From: Dipodascopsis uninucleata var. uninucleata | Taxonomy: Eukaryota > Ascomycota > Lipomycetes > Lipomycetales > Lipomycetaceae | Direction: 5' to 3' | Length of the DNA: 64,000 nt | Assembly: GCA_030568195.1 (NCBI GenBank) | Contig: JAJLTO010000004.1 | Span: 248,001 to 312,000, forward strand | Shown here: positions 1 to 11,605 of the stretch, in pieces | How the letters are laid out: each line of letters starts with the position of its first letter | How positions within the stretch are numbered: position 1 is the stretch's first letter | Made by a program: the position numbers and the translations under genes | Notes under the pieces: model-generated | Databases searched by the model: none | What the model was told of the DNA's origin: nothing | The model's input: only the letters and a program-made list of their open reading frames with translations

Positions 1-339
1 TGCTCTGGTGTGCAGGCCACTTTCACCACCGGCCTACTGGCAGCGAAGCCAGGTGGTGTTGCTTTCAATATCGCAATTTGGGGCAAGCCTGCCACTTATA
101 ATCCAAACGATTGTCTCCTTATGGAGAAGAAGATCATGGGATCGATTGGCTATGTTGGCGAAGATTTTAAGGAAGTAATCGAAGCTTTCTCTCAGGGCAG
201 ATTCAAGGGTTTTGAAAAGATGATTACTGCTAAATTACCAATTTCTGAAACTGTCAGTGGTGGGTTTGACAGACTGATCCATCACAAGGACGAAAACATT
301 AAAATTATTTGTACGCCAAATTACGACCTTTTGAAGTAA
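1..339 (+). CDS. BDH1: 2,3-butanediol dehydrogenase-like zinc alcohol dehydrogenase, C-terminal part
   Basis: Only the last 112 codons are present; the gene enters from the left edge in frame 1 and ends with TAA at 337-339. The visible part begins CSGVQATFTTGL and continues through PGGVAFNIAIWG, which is the end of the Rossmann NAD-binding domain in the medium-chain dehydrogenase/reductase superfamily, most like yeast Bdh1 ((R,R)-butanediol dehydrogenase, interconverting acetoin and 2,3-butanediol with NAD). The zinc-binding residues lie upstream of the window, so the substrate cannot be judged; sorbitol or xylitol dehydrogenase relatives are alternatives. The 3' end faces the 3' end of the SPO7 homologue, 188 bp away. 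Confidence 0.8.
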   Translation, partial: CSGVQATFTTGLLAAKPGGVAFNIAIWGKPATYNPNDCLLMEKKIMGSIGYVGEDFKEVIEAFSQGRFKGFEKMITAKLPISETVSGGFDRLIHHKDENIKIICTPNYDLLK

Positions 340-527
340 GAACTATTATGTTTATTATGTTATTCATTCATAACAATTACTTTTATCTGTTACGCACATT
401 ATGTGCAAGTTTTACGATGATCACATAATATTATCATGCAAAAATAGGAGAAAATCAAATGGTGAAAATACTTCGTAGGAGCATTGAGTCATTAAATGCA
501 GAGCCTAAACACTTTATTTATAAGGCT

Positions 528-1748
528 TCAGCCACTAGCAATACAGGCACATAGAACCCTTCCGCTTGCTCGTGCCGCTCGGCGCTCGTTTTCTTTTTCC
601 CAGTATTCCTGCCTGTATAATTCCCAACCTTCTCTGAATTCAGTGTTGAAAGCTTTTGGAAGCATAACTAACTTAACTAAGTCACCTCCAGGTGGTTTAT
701 AGTGATAGTAGTAGTAATGAAAAGATGGATAACGTGTAAGTGCATTATTACTATCTTGAGTTTGTGTGCTTTTAATAGATGAGCCTTTCAGATTATGATG
801 TGGTGATTGTTGTGAATTGGCAGATTTATGGTGTGATCTAGAAGAGGATGCCACGCCTTGTATTTTCGAAGCCGGTGAGGGACGATACCAAAACTTAAAC
901 AAGGCTACTCTCAAAAATCGAATTGACGGTCGTACTATTAATGCCGTAGCACTTGATTCTGTAACGACAAGTCTCATGTTGAATTGCCGTATACCTTTAT
1001 TGGTGTTCGATAGGAACTTTCTGGGATACACCATTGTCTTCGAATACATTCCTGATAAGTAATATAATAATGACGTAACAACGCCTATCGTAAGACATAA
1101 TTGGTGGAACAAGTGAACATATGTATAAATAGAATACCATATAAAAACTCCGTAATAAAAGTATCCTGTCCAAAGGATCAATCCCGCGCAAAATAAAGTG
1201 TACTTTAATCTTCGTGTCTTCATCTCGATGTACTGGTTACGTAGCGATTCCTCAAGTATAAGCATATTCCGATATATCTGAGCAGGAGATGAAGGAATAG
1301 CATCCATTGGGTCTGTAGGTTCTTGATCCGTTTCTGTCGCATATGCCGCGCCATGTCCTTCTGATATGTCTCCACCATCAGTAGTAATTGCCGATCCACC
1401 ATCTGAATCTGAGGAAGCATATTTGCTACGCAATCGTATGGCTCCAGATGCAGTCTTATATTTCTTTCTGCTTTTAGAAGACTTAATTCGTTTTACCTTG
1501 CTACTGGAAGATGGCTTCTCTTCGTCTGAAGTTACCACATCTGAATTAGTGCTGGAGCTTGCCTTCACGGATTGATTCTCTGCCAACTTTTGAGAGTTAG
1601 CCGCCACGGCTGAGATATCGTCACCTCCTGAAGCTGAGTCCGAAGCATTAGACCCAACTTCTTCCTGATTGTCCAAAGTGACAGCTTCATTCGACGGTAT
1701 AGACCGCGACTCCAGATATTCGACCTTCTTGTCGATATCCTCTTGCAT
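528..1748 (-). CDS. SPO7: Spo7-like regulatory subunit of the Nem1-Spo7 phosphatase
   Basis: Intronless, 406 aa. Spo7 anchors and activates the Nem1 phosphatase at the ER/nuclear envelope; the complex dephosphorylates the phosphatidate phosphatase Pah1 and so sets the balance between membrane phospholipid and storage fat. The family core is clear: SPAQIYRNMLILEESLRNQ at 153-172, two hydrophobic segments at about 183-204 and 213-235 joined by a short loop, and the conserved C-terminal block FNTEFREGWELYRQEYWEKEN at 367-387. The first 150 residues are a Ser/Asp-rich low-complexity extension with a basic patch (84-98), and a Ser/His/Tyr-rich insert lies at 300-350, making it much longer than the 259-residue Saccharomyces protein. 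It is transcribed away from the NC2-beta gene (858 bp apart). Recognition rests on motif memory, not alignment. Confidence 0.9.
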   Translation of the reverse strand: MQEDIDKKVEYLESRSIPSNEAVTLDNQEEVGSNASDSASGGDDISAVAANSQKLAENQSVKASSSTNSDVVTSDEEKPSSSSKVKRIKSSKSRKKYKTASGAIRLRSKYASSDSDGGSAITTDGGDISEGHGAAYATETDQEPTDPMDAIPSSPAQIYRNMLILEESLRNQYIEMKTRRLKYTLFCAGLILWTGYFYYGVFIWYSIYTYVHLFHQLCLTIGVVTSLLYYLSGMYSKTMVYPRKFLSNTNKGIRQFNMRLVVTESSATALIVRPSIRFLRVALFKFWYRPSPASKIQGVASSSRSHHKSANSQQSPHHNLKGSSIKSTQTQDSNNALTRYPSFHYYYYHYKPPGGDLVKLVMLPKAFNTEFREGWELYRQEYWEKENERRAARASGRVLCACIASG

Positions 1749-2606
1749 AGGTATACAGTGTTGTTTATTACCTTGTAAGAGTCAAAAATTCAAACTAGTT
1801 GTTGAAAACGATATCCCAACAGATGACTATCAAAACGACTTGGAAGTTACTGCCTTTTTCCACGAAGATCACCTTCAATACTGTAGAGGAAGTGATATCT
1901 TTGAAAAATGTAGATTTTCTCTTATGGTGTCTTGCCCAAAAGCGCTAGAATATGTGTTTCTCTATGTGAATAGGCATACAAATCTCATATAGCTTTGCTC
2001 CTTCGTTATGTCTATAACTGATCCAGCGAATAAAACCACATTCAAATACGCTCTAGTTACTCCTTATTTCTGGTTTTCTTCTCAAGGCATTGTAACCAAA
2101 ATAGTATTTACAGAGCGATATGATAAAAACCTTGTCTTCAGATACCAGCTATTAAACGAAGTACCACCAGTAACACACCTGCTCCTTCTTATCATAATAT
2201 AGCATATTAGCACAAGGAATTTGTTCCAATCAAATATCTCTGCAGCCCGACAATCTTTTTCCTTCTTATACCTATCTTTGATATATGCTTTATCCGATCC
2301 ACTCACGGGTAGTATTCCGTTTGTAGTGAGGAACTGTAGTCTACAGTCTTCATAGTCATCCTGGGAGTATGTACGGAAGTGGTTTGTACCTAATTTTACG
2401 TACTCATTCTGTAATGTACGCTCTCAATGTAGGTTATTTATTTTACCACGTTCTATATATTTGTCAATATATAATTCGCGTAAAACCTCCAAATATTGAA
2501 TGTGACAGCGGAGCAGAACTGGACAAAGTAAATTATCTTATTAGCAGTTATAATTAAAGCTTTTGCAATTAATCAGGTCGGCATCGTATCCCATTCAAAA
2601 GATTTA
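1749..2606. other. Divergent intergenic region between SPO7 and NC2-beta
   Basis: This 858-bp gap must hold the promoters of both flanking genes. Short open frames exist on both strands (for example 1780-1992 plus and 2082-2306 minus) but none resembles a known family and none has a convincing start and splice pattern. No tRNA or repeat was seen. Confidence 0.5.
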
Positions 2607-3354
2607 ATGTCAGATCGAGAAACTAGCTCAGACGATCTTTCGCTACCGAAAGGTAAGAAGAGTGATGGTGTTTGTTGGGCTATTCTTTGGTGCGATAATA
2701 AAACAGAGATCTTGGGGAGACAGATAACCTCAGGAATATACAGAAATTATTAAAAAGGCTATTGAATGTATCATGAATGCTTGAGGAGGATGGATGTATA
2801 AGTTAGACTGATTTTTCCAAACGTGATTGGACTGGAGACTAATTTTGAGCCATGATTTAGTGACTGTCCAGAAGATTGTTTCTGAAATCATACCACCAGA
2901 TCTCGTATTTTCACGAGAAGCGAGAGAGGCTTTAATTGAATGCTGCGTAGAATTTATTGGCCTAGTATCAACAGAGGCAAATGACATTGCAGAGGGTGAG
3001 GCGAAGAAAACAATTGCTTCCGAACATGTGATAAAAGCATTACAGGAGTTGGGCTTTAGCGATTACATTGAACCTATCAGGGAGGTTATTCAAGAGCACA
3101 AAGAAACACAGAAGGTAAGATAAGAAAGACTGTGTATATCGGGTTTAGGAACTAGATAGCTAGGTTACATATTTGGTGTTTCACTGGATAATTCTAACTC
3201 TTATTTGCTTACATATGTATAGCAGGGCCGAGAGCGCAAGGTTGGCAAGTTCGAAGCATCGGGTATGACTGAAGAAGAGCTTCTCAGAAAGCAGCAAGAA
3301 TTATTTGGATTGGCACGTTCCAAGTTAAACCAGGAAAGTAGCGGAGAAATGTGA
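2607..3354 (+). CDS. NCB2: Negative cofactor 2 beta subunit (Dr1/NC2-beta), histone-fold transcription repressor
   Basis: Three exons, 2607-2652, 2861-3114 and 3223-3354, give 143 aa. NC2-beta pairs with NC2-alpha (Bur6) through histone folds, clamps TBP on promoter DNA and blocks TFIIB entry in the nucleus. The spliced N-terminus reads SLPKVTVQKIVSEIIP, then the histone fold (about 11-90) with the family motif EAKKTIASEHVIKALQELGF, then a C-terminal EEELLRKQQELF helix that in the family contacts TBP. Length agrees with the 146-residue Saccharomyces protein. Exon 1 has only 46 coding bases, and the long downstream frame alone would give a false start. The last acceptor is ambiguous: the AGs at 3221-3222 and 3224-3225 differ by one glutamine codon in frame; I used the first. 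Confidence 0.95.
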
Positions 3355-4572
3355 GCTATAGTTAACAAATGCTACAGTTGCCGATTTTATATTAGCATCT
3401 CTCTCTTTTGTCCGGAAGGCAATATCAATACTCTGTCATAGACATAATTATTCTCTGTCTATACCTTTTATTGAGGGACTTATACTAAGAAGTCGAATTG
3501 AAAATTGTATTATATAAGGCGTCGCTAGTTCTTCTTTGCATATCATTACTGAAGTCTAGTTTATCGATCTTCTTGTGACCTACATTGTGTAATCAAATAT
3601 TCAAGCTATTCTCTAGGGTACTTTTAACTGGCGTATAAGGTTTTTAACGAATATTGCGTTGTCCTTTGGTCTTGTGAATTATAGAAAATATATTGGTATC
3701 TGAGTGTGTAGTATTTCTGGTTCTTATCGATCACAGTATGATCTTGTGGATTATGTTTGATGACTGATTAATTCGCTCTCTATAATTTTTTGTTCATTTA
3801 TTTGTCGTGTTTTATTTTAAGTTGAAGATTCCATTATATATGCGCTAGTTATATTCTGTGAAGTGTATTACTTATTAGTGGTTTTTTAGATATTATTAGT
3901 GATGTAAAAGTTATATATCTGATATAAGCTCGTAATAGAACGTATTATGTGCTCAAATAACTATTAGCACTCAGATGCTGAATCTCGAAGTCATTCACAA
4001 CAAAATCCAGTAATTACAGATCGATGGCCAAATGACGATAGATGACTTGACTATTGAAAGGTTGCAACATATTATATTCATTGCCAACGGTTATTCAAGT
4101 TTATACAAATTATGAATACAAATTATAAAACTCGATTGAATTTACGATGCTATTTCAAAATAAATAAAAATCTAATCAACAATTACAGAATAACTGAGTT
4201 TGCTATTCATTTAGGGAAATATATCGAATTGCAAGATTAGTTATCTAGCATTGAGCTCGATTTAGGAACTTTCAAATGCTCATAAAGATGGACAAAACAT
4301 GTGTAAAGAAACCAAATCAAGGAGAAAGAGCATCAAAAGTATTATCAGTCAATAATTAGTTAACAATAAAAACAGATAATTATGAAGTTAATAATAAAAG
4401 GAATATTAAATCTGTATATAACGATGCTCTCCGAAACATAACGACGACTAATGTTGTTATATATATTATTTTACAAATTACTCAGACAAAGATATATATG
4501 GATGAAATCAACCGATTCGAGATATACTGAACTAGAATAAATTGACAAGTTGTCGCGACTTCATTAACTATT
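3355..4572. other. Convergent AT-rich intergenic region
   Basis: This stretch separates the 3' ends of NC2-beta and the PROPPIN gene. It is AT-rich, with several TATATA and AATAAA-like tracts suited to 3' end formation on both strands, and has no frame of 60 codons in any direction. I see no RNA gene or repeat. Confidence 0.5.
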
Positions 4573-5945
4573 TCAGATATCTTCAAACCCTCTCCAGCTG
4601 TCTCTTACCAACTCCCACTGTTCTGTAGTAGGCTCGGTAGTACCAGCGCCGGTATGGCCCACGTATCCTCCATTGACTCCTGTATCCTGTGCTCTCTGGT
4701 CCTTCTTTTCCTTAATAACATATTTCTCCAAAATTCCTTCAACGGTCCAGATTATTGCTATGCAGTCTTCTGATGCCCATCCTAAAATGCCTCTTCCTTG
4801 TCGTTCATCGGATATACGAGCTGACACAAAACTCCATTCACCAGAGAAGTACCGTGGCAATAAAGGAATCTTAGATAAAACATGACGTCTGTTGCTGCTT
4901 CCAGAAAGAGGAGAAGTGTCAAAAATATGAAGAGTGTCCTTGTCCGATAGCAATGCTAATCTTTTCGAGTTTGGTGAAAAAGACAAGGAGTATATAATCG
5001 CACGGTCTATTCCACGGCGGAATTCATGTAGCAGAGCAGTTGTAGACGAAGCATGAATTCTGACAATGGTTCCTGTTTCAGATGCACTAGCAACTAGAGA
5101 TCCATCATGACTAACGGCAAGACATTTTATCTTACTCTTGTGAGCCTTGATAATTGATATCAAATTGCGCTCTTGTCCTTGAGGAGAGAGATCTACAATC
5201 TGAATATGCCCTTCTGTCAAGCCAGGAAAGACGAGAATGTTGTTTTGTAGTGCACAAATTCCCTGTGGATTGTCTGCAGTCTCATATACAGATAATCTGA
5301 CTGGTGGAGATGAGAATATATAAACATATATCTTTGTTCGTAGGCACACAACTATTCTCGTTCTCGATAATAATACTGCCAAAACTGGGGACAGGAACTC
5401 CAAAGACAGCGCTGCGATGTTCTTCAAATCGTCCCATATAATGACCTAAACAGCGAATGTTTCCTATCAGACAGATTACTTATTTACACCTCTGAGAACT
5501 GTTCATACCTTGTTTTGAGGATACTTCGGTGTTCTTCCACCTCCAACAAGGGCCAGGTAGTTAGTGCGGTAGAGCATTTGCACTATACCGAGACCACCAT
5601 CGATGAAGTCTAAACGTAAACAAGAGATAAGAACAGTCAGAATGATATAAAAATAGGATGTTCTTATATTATCGAATGGTTATAAATTCATGTTTGGCGA
5701 AGAATCCACCTTTCCTCATTAGCATAGAAAAATCAGGAAACATCCTCCTCTACGTTGTCATGTTTATTAACAGTTCGTTAGAAGCACTCACCTCTCTTCA
5801 CTCTACGCTCCATCGGATCGGTATTGAACACTTGAAATCCATGTTCATGACCAATCGCAAAGCATTCCTGATCTTGATTGAATGATGCACACAAGAGCCG
5901 CGGCCGATTAGCAGATGCTGCACCCAGAGGTTTATGGAGATTCAT
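4573..5945 (-). CDS. HSV2: PROPPIN WD-repeat protein (Hsv2/WIPI3-4 type)
   Basis: Three exons on the minus strand, 5945-5792, 5609-5509 and 5445-4573, encode 375 aa. PROPPINs are seven-bladed beta-propellers that bind PI3P and PI(3,5)P2 on endosomes, vacuole and autophagic membranes. The spliced N-terminus reads [20 protein letters not shown] and then [19 protein letters not shown], both strongly conserved. The double-arginine lipid-binding motif is FRRG at 227-230. The arrangement is closer to Hsv2 and animal WIPI3/4 than to Atg18, because the long blade-6 loop of Atg18 is missing and the C-terminus is short; assignment to Hsv2 rather than Atg21 is an inference. The start ATG at 5945 opens exon 1, and the family N-terminal block follows about 20 residues in. 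The gene is divergent from the dynein light intermediate chain gene, with 401 bp between the starts. Confidence 0.93.
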
Positions 5946-6346
5946 CTCTGGTATTCCGCTCCCTTATGTAACAATGAAGCTCGTTTCCTATTTGTCAACA
6001 CTATGAGCGTAAATCTGATTTATTCTGATATTTTATATCCTAAGATTCTTTGTCGAAGGGTCTAAACATATATTATCAAAAATGTATTCTAGTCACGTCA
6101 AATAAACCAAGATAATTTAGCGCTATCGTTGGTCCTTGCTCCTCCAAAAGAAATGGTGAATGCAACTTAAGGACGTTGGAATGGGAGTTTTTCTAATGTT
6201 CCTTTCCTGAACCGTCTTTGGATACGGCTACCTACCATCACCAGCACTTTGGAAGCTAGTTCTTTTGTCCCCTGGAATAGCAATAGTATCAAAAAATCTA
6301 GAAGCTAATAGAATAAGGAAGAGTTTGAGATATTGAAGAGTTTATC
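5946..6346. other. Divergent promoter region, PROPPIN / dynein LIC
   Basis: This 401-bp region lies between the two divergent start codons. It has no open frame of note; it is assumed to hold both promoters. No clear binding site was recognised. Confidence 0.45.
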
Positions 6347-7895
6347 ATGGATACATGGTCATCATTACTTGAATCTGCGTCAAAAAATAAACCTATTTGC
6401 GCGTGCACATTAGTTCTATTAGGTATGAACAACAAGAGGCACGGCATACAACGAACGAAATATCCGATCTCGTCGTAGGCTTACTAATATGAATCTACTT
6501 TCTACTTATAGGAGGATCATTGGAGCTACAAAATGAATTTATACATCAGATATCAAGATCAGTAGAATCGCATTCGCTGACTGTGGATGGCCCAGGTCCC
6601 TGCAAAACGGACAGTGGTATCGGATATACATATCTGGCAGTGTCAGATAGCGACCAAGACGGTAAGTAATAAGGACACAAATATGAAGTCCACACGTGAA
6701 TAACAGTAGAGTAAAGAACTACAATGAAGAATTGATAATTCAGAGAATATCTATAGCTATTATTGCTGACATCTTATAGAATTACTGTTAAAAATACACA
6801 TCTACACAATCGTCCATGTCTACACAGCCTATGGCAAACTTTTGACAGACGTACTAAATAGACAGGACGTGAATATAGAGAACGTGTCAGTAGTTGTACT
6901 GCTGGACTGGGGAAATCCACGTCGATGGATCAGGGATTTTGCTTTCTGTCTACGATTTCTTAAACACACTGTTTTACCAGGAGTGGACGCTGAGAAACTT
7001 GAGGCTGGCCTGGCAAGCAGTAAGGCTCTTTTTTCTATTTCAGCCATTGATGAGAATAAACCTGCGGAAAGTACTTACAAACTTTTATAGGTCTCCAGCA
7101 ATACAAACGTCGAATGATCATGCCATTTACCGGATCAGATCAGCTTGTGAGCGTATCTAAAGATGAAATTGCGGTGTCATTTGAGGAGGGTGAATACGAT
7201 ATACCACTAGGAATAGAGTTACTGGTAGTAGCTATGCATCCAGAGAAAATAGATATATTAGAACGACAATATGGTAGAAAGGACGATGAATTTGATTTTA
7301 TTCAGCAGTTTTTACGTACAATTCTCTTGAAGCGTGAGTATCTATCACAGTAGAATTGGCTAAGATACTATCAGGAGGAGAACTAATGAAATATATAACG
7401 AATTTTATAGACGGTGCGTCACTACTGTATCTTTCTGAGAGGTCGAATAATCTGTTTCCTATGCTGCTATATTTAGCTTCGTGCGTAACTAAGTTATCAG
7501 CAGCACAAAGCAAAAATCACTTGTTGAACATAGCATACAGTGTGAAACCTAACGTGGTAGATCGAGATTCAATTCTTACACCTTCAGGATGGGACTCATG
7601 GTCCAAGATAAAAATGATTAGAGAGTCGTTTGATATTGCTGGAGTATCTAAGGAATGGGTCAATGACTTATCAGATGGTAGTGCTGAAGACATGACTGGA
7701 GGTCTTACAGAAGTATATGAAGATGTAGTTCAGGCATTTGGAAACATTTCAAACGAGCTTTCTGATTCTCCTCTCGAGCTTGAGGTCGAAACAATTGATA
7801 GTCAAGAGTTCCTGAAACAGCAACAGATCAATCTCGATAAACTCCAGACGTCCTGGAAGCTGTCATCGACTGCAGCAATGACGTTGTCAGTTTAA
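6347..7895 (+). CDS. DYN3: Cytoplasmic dynein light intermediate chain
   Basis: Five exons (6347-6422, 6512-6661, 6780-7019, 7091-7333, 7411-7895) encode 397 aa. The light intermediate chain binds the dynein heavy-chain tail and cargo adaptors and is needed for microtubule-based nuclear migration in fungi. The spliced sequence carries the fungal Dyn3/DLIC pattern: TLVLLGG near the N-terminus in place of a classical GKT P-loop, DWGNPRRWIRDF (about 110), FDFIQQFLRTILLKHGASLLY across the last splice junction, and SGWDSWSKIKMIRESFDI, which matches the family region before the divergent C-terminus. The 71-nt third intron (7020-7090) was chosen because it alone restores the frame into PFTGSDQL with a normal length; a 20-nt alternative inside it is too short. 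Introns are 89, 118, 71 and 77 nt, all ending in TATAG. Confidence 0.88.
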
Positions 7896-8575
7896 ACTAT
7901 GATTCTGATGAGTAACTGCAATATGGAGGAAATTTTCATACACTATCCATGATAAGCAGGCTTACAGGAACTGAAATTGATTACGTGAGTTAATGCGGAA
8001 TTGGACAAGCGAGTAGCGAGCATATTAATGTTCTGATCGCAGGATTTGTATATACATGAATATTTCGAATTTTTTGTTTTTCCTGATTTGTATACCAATT
8101 ACGATATGCACGTAAGAGAGTTGACATTCAACCTTTCCTCTGACTTTTTCGATAGTGTATTTTTTACTACTGTCACACAAAGGTGTCTTTTAGTAATTTT
8201 TTTGTAGGTCCTTCAGTTATATTATCTGTAGTCTTGAAATCCATTCTATTAATTGTATAGCACCAAGTTAGTCGTTATACACCCTTATATTTACAAGATA
8301 TGCTATAGAAAAGCGTTCTTGATCATCTAGTTGTATGTAATTTAAAAGTAATATATATGCATGTGGTAAATAAGTCTAAGTTTGCTTAGTGATGAGACAG
8401 TCCCAGAAATACTCAGTACCAGGGTTACAGGCCATGTCCTTTATCTTTAGATTTTTCCTTTTTTTTTTTTCTTTTCGTTCTTACGAATCAGTTCACGGCA
8501 GCGCTATTGCGTGTCATCATTCCATACATAATATTTTGTTATTGCTGCTATTTGAACTGCTAAAAATCGTTAAAA
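7896..8575. other. Intergenic region upstream of EF-2
   Basis: The 680-bp gap holds the dynein LIC 3' region and the EF-2 promoter. The only notable element is a pyrimidine tract close to the EF-2 start, listed separately. An open frame at 8389-8583 is a by-product of that tract. Confidence 0.5.
8450..8480 (+). promoter_or_regulatory. Polypyrimidine tract in the EF-2 promoter/leader
   Basis: A nearly uninterrupted T/C run of about 30 bases lies 96-126 bp before the EF-2 ATG. Tracts like this are common at the transcription start of highly expressed translation-machinery genes in yeasts. The role is inferred from position only. Confidence 0.4.
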
Positions 8576-11500
8576 ATGGGTAAGCATTTTTATTATATAT
8601 TATGATGGGTCTTTTGAAGAAATGATATCGTGAAAGAAAGAAATCGAAACTGTTTTTTTTTGTGGAATGAATGTGCTAACAGAGAAAATTTTTTCATCAT
8701 GTAGTTAACTTCACGATTGATGTATGTATCTTATAGTATCACGATTATTGTATCGGATAGCTTGTTATAAGCTTGTTAGAATGGTATTCTAATATTGATG
8801 GTTTGATAGCAAATTCGTGCCCTTATGGACAAGGTCACCAATGTCCGAAATATGTCGGTCATTGCCCATGGTAAGTACTTTAAATTATCGAGATAGATGT
8901 TGTTTAGATTATATTCAATAACATCGGACCATTGTCATTGCTTTCTAATAATAAATTACCATTTTTAGTCGATCACGGAAAGTCTACTCTCACTGACTCG
9001 CTTGTCCAGCGTGCTGGTATCATTTCAGCTGCTAAGGTGTGTAAAAAATTTTTGAATTAGGGTTTTGTATTGTTTTGCGAGCAACGACAATATAAACTAT
9101 CACTCGATAGTAGCAAAGAGTCAGAGCAGTGATATCAGCATTATTCGTCCCAAATAATAAAATGATTTCTTTTTAGCTGCCTTATTTGGTAACTAGATAA
9201 ATTATGCTAACTAAGTCGTTGAATAGGCTGGTGAGGCTCGATTCACTGATACCCGTCAGGATGAGCAGGACAGAGGTATTACCATCAAGTCTACTGCCAT
9301 CTCTCTTTACGCTGAGATGACTGATGATGACGTCAAGGACATCAAGCAGAAGACCGAGGGAAACTCGTTCTTGATCAACTTGATTGATTCACCCGGTCAC
9401 GTAGACTTTTCTTCTGAGGTTACTGCTGCTCTCCGTGTCACTGACGGTGCTCTCGTCGTCGTCGACTGCGTTGAGGGTGTTTGTGTCCAGACAGAGACTG
9501 TTTTGAGACAGGCTCTTGGTGAGCGTATTAAGCCAGTGTGTATCATCAACAAGGTAGATCGTGCTCTTCTTGAGCTACAGGTCACCAAGGAAGATTTGTA
9601 CCAGTCTTTCGCTCGTACCGTTGAGTCCGTTAACGTTATCATTGCTACTTATGTTGACAAGGCTCTTGGTGATGTCCAGGTTTACCCAGACAAGGGTACC
9701 GTTGCTTTTGGTTCTGGTCTTCACGGATGGGCATTCACTGTTCGTCAATTCGCTGTTAAGTACTCTAAGAAGTTTGGTGTTGACAGGAATAAGATGATGG
9801 AGAGATTGTGGGGTGACAGCTATTTTAACCCTGCCACTAAGAAGTGGTCTAAGTCTGGCACTGATGCGAACGGAAAGCAATTGGAGCGCGCATTTAACAT
9901 GTTTATCTTGGATCCTATCTTCAGAATTTTTGATGCTATCATGAACTTTAAGAAGGATCAGATCCCAGTTTTGTTGGAGAAGCTTGAAATCAACCTCAAG
10001 GGTGATGAGAAGGATCTCGAGGGCAAGGCTCTCCTAAAGGTTGTCATGAGAAAGTTCTTGCCAGCTGCTGATGCTCTTCTTGAAATGATGGTTCTTCATT
10101 TACCATCTCCTGTCACTGCTCAGGCTTATCGTGCTGAGTCTCTCTATGAAGGTCCACCTGATGATGAATGTGGTATTGCTATTCGAGACTGTGACCCTAA
10201 GGGTCCCCTTATGCTTTACGTTTCCAAGATGGTTCCTACCTCTGATAAGGGTCGTTTCTTCGCTTTTGGTCGTGTCTTTGCTGGTACTGTTCGATCTGGC
10301 ATGAAGGTCAGAATTCAGGGTCCTAACTACCAGCCCGGTAAGAAGGATGACTTATTCATTAAGGCTATTCAGCGTACTGTCCTCATGATGGGACGTTTCG
10401 TTGAGCCTATTGATGATGTTCCAGCTGGTAACATTGTTGGTCTTGTTGGTGTCGACCAGTTCTTGTTGAAGTCTGGTACTTTGACTACCTCTGAGACTGC
10501 TCATAATCTTAAGGTCATGAAGTTCTCTGTTTCTCCTGTCGTTGAGGTTGCTGTCGAAGTTAAGAATGCCAATGATCTTCCAAAGCTTGTTGAAGGTCTT
10601 AAGCGTCTGTCCAAGTCTGATCCATGTGTTTTGACCAAGATATCCGAGTCAGGTGAACACATTGTCGCTGGTACTGGTGAGCTCCATCTTGAAATTTGCC
10701 TTAAGGACCTTGAGGAGGACCATGCAGGTATTCCGCTAAAGATCTCTCCTCCTGTCGTCGCATACCGTGAGACTGTTAGCGCCGAATCTAGCATGACTGC
10801 TCTTTCAAAGTCTCCTAACAAGCATAATCGTCTCTTCGTCAAGGCTACTCCATTAGATGAGGAAGTTAATGTTGCCATTGAAACTGGAAAGATATCTCCA
10901 AGAGATGATTTCAAGGCTCGTGCTCGTATTCTTGCTGATGAGTATGGTTGGGATGTTACTGACGGACGAAAGATTTGGTGTTTTGGTCCAGATGGTAACG
11001 GACCTAATCTTGTCGTCGATCAGACCAAGGCTGTCCAATACCTCAATGAAATCAAGGATTCTTGCGTTGCTGCTTTCCAGTGGGCTACTAAGGAGGGACC
11101 TATGTTTGGTGAGAATTTGCGTGGTGTTCGTATTAACATTCTCGATGTTGTCCTTCACGCCGATGCTATCCACCGTGGTGGTGGCCAGATCATCCCAACC
11201 ATGCGTCGTGTTGTCTATGCTGCTACTCTCTTAGCTGAGCCACGTATTCAAGAACCAGTCTTCTTGGTTGAAATTCAGTGCCCAGAGAATGCTATTGGAG
11301 GTATCTACTCTGTCTTGAATAAGAAGCGTGGTCAAGTCTTGTCTGAGGAGCAGCGTCCAGGTACTCCATTGTTTACTGTTAAGGCATATTTGCCAGTCAA
11401 CGAATCTTTCGGTTTCACTGGTGATCTTCGACAAGCTACTGGTGGCCAGGCTTTCCCACAGATGGTTTTCGATCACTGGGCTACCATGAACGGTTCTCCA

Positions 11501-11605
11501 CTTGACATCACCACCAAGCCTGGACAGATTGTTGCTGAGACTAGAAAGAGACACGGTCTCAAGGAGGCCGTTCCTGGATACGAAGAATACTATGACAAGC
11601 TCTAA
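8576..11605 (+). CDS. EFT1: Translation elongation factor 2 (EF-2)
   Basis: Five exons (8576-8579, 8705-8721, 8810-8870, 8969-9036, 9227-11605) give exactly 842 aa, the length of Saccharomyces EF-2. EF-2 is the GTPase that translocates tRNA and mRNA on the 80S ribosome. The spliced start is [20 protein letters not shown]; the G domain shows [32 protein letters not shown] and INKVDR. The diphthamide histidine falls at residue 699 in DAIHRGGGQ, identical in position to yeast. The first exon has only four coding bases and the second only 17, so an ORF finder starts the gene wrongly at 9317. Introns are 125, 88, 98 and 190 nt; the fourth has a TGCTAAC branch sequence. The codons are strongly biased (GCT, GTC, AAG), as expected for very high expression. 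Confidence 0.98.

Noticed and set aside
7020-7090. Shorter splice options of 24 nt (7020-7043) and 20 nt (7071-7090) in the dynein LIC gene
   Set aside because: Both are shorter than any plausible spliceosomal intron. The 24-nt option also does not restore the frame, whereas the 71-nt intron spanning both does.
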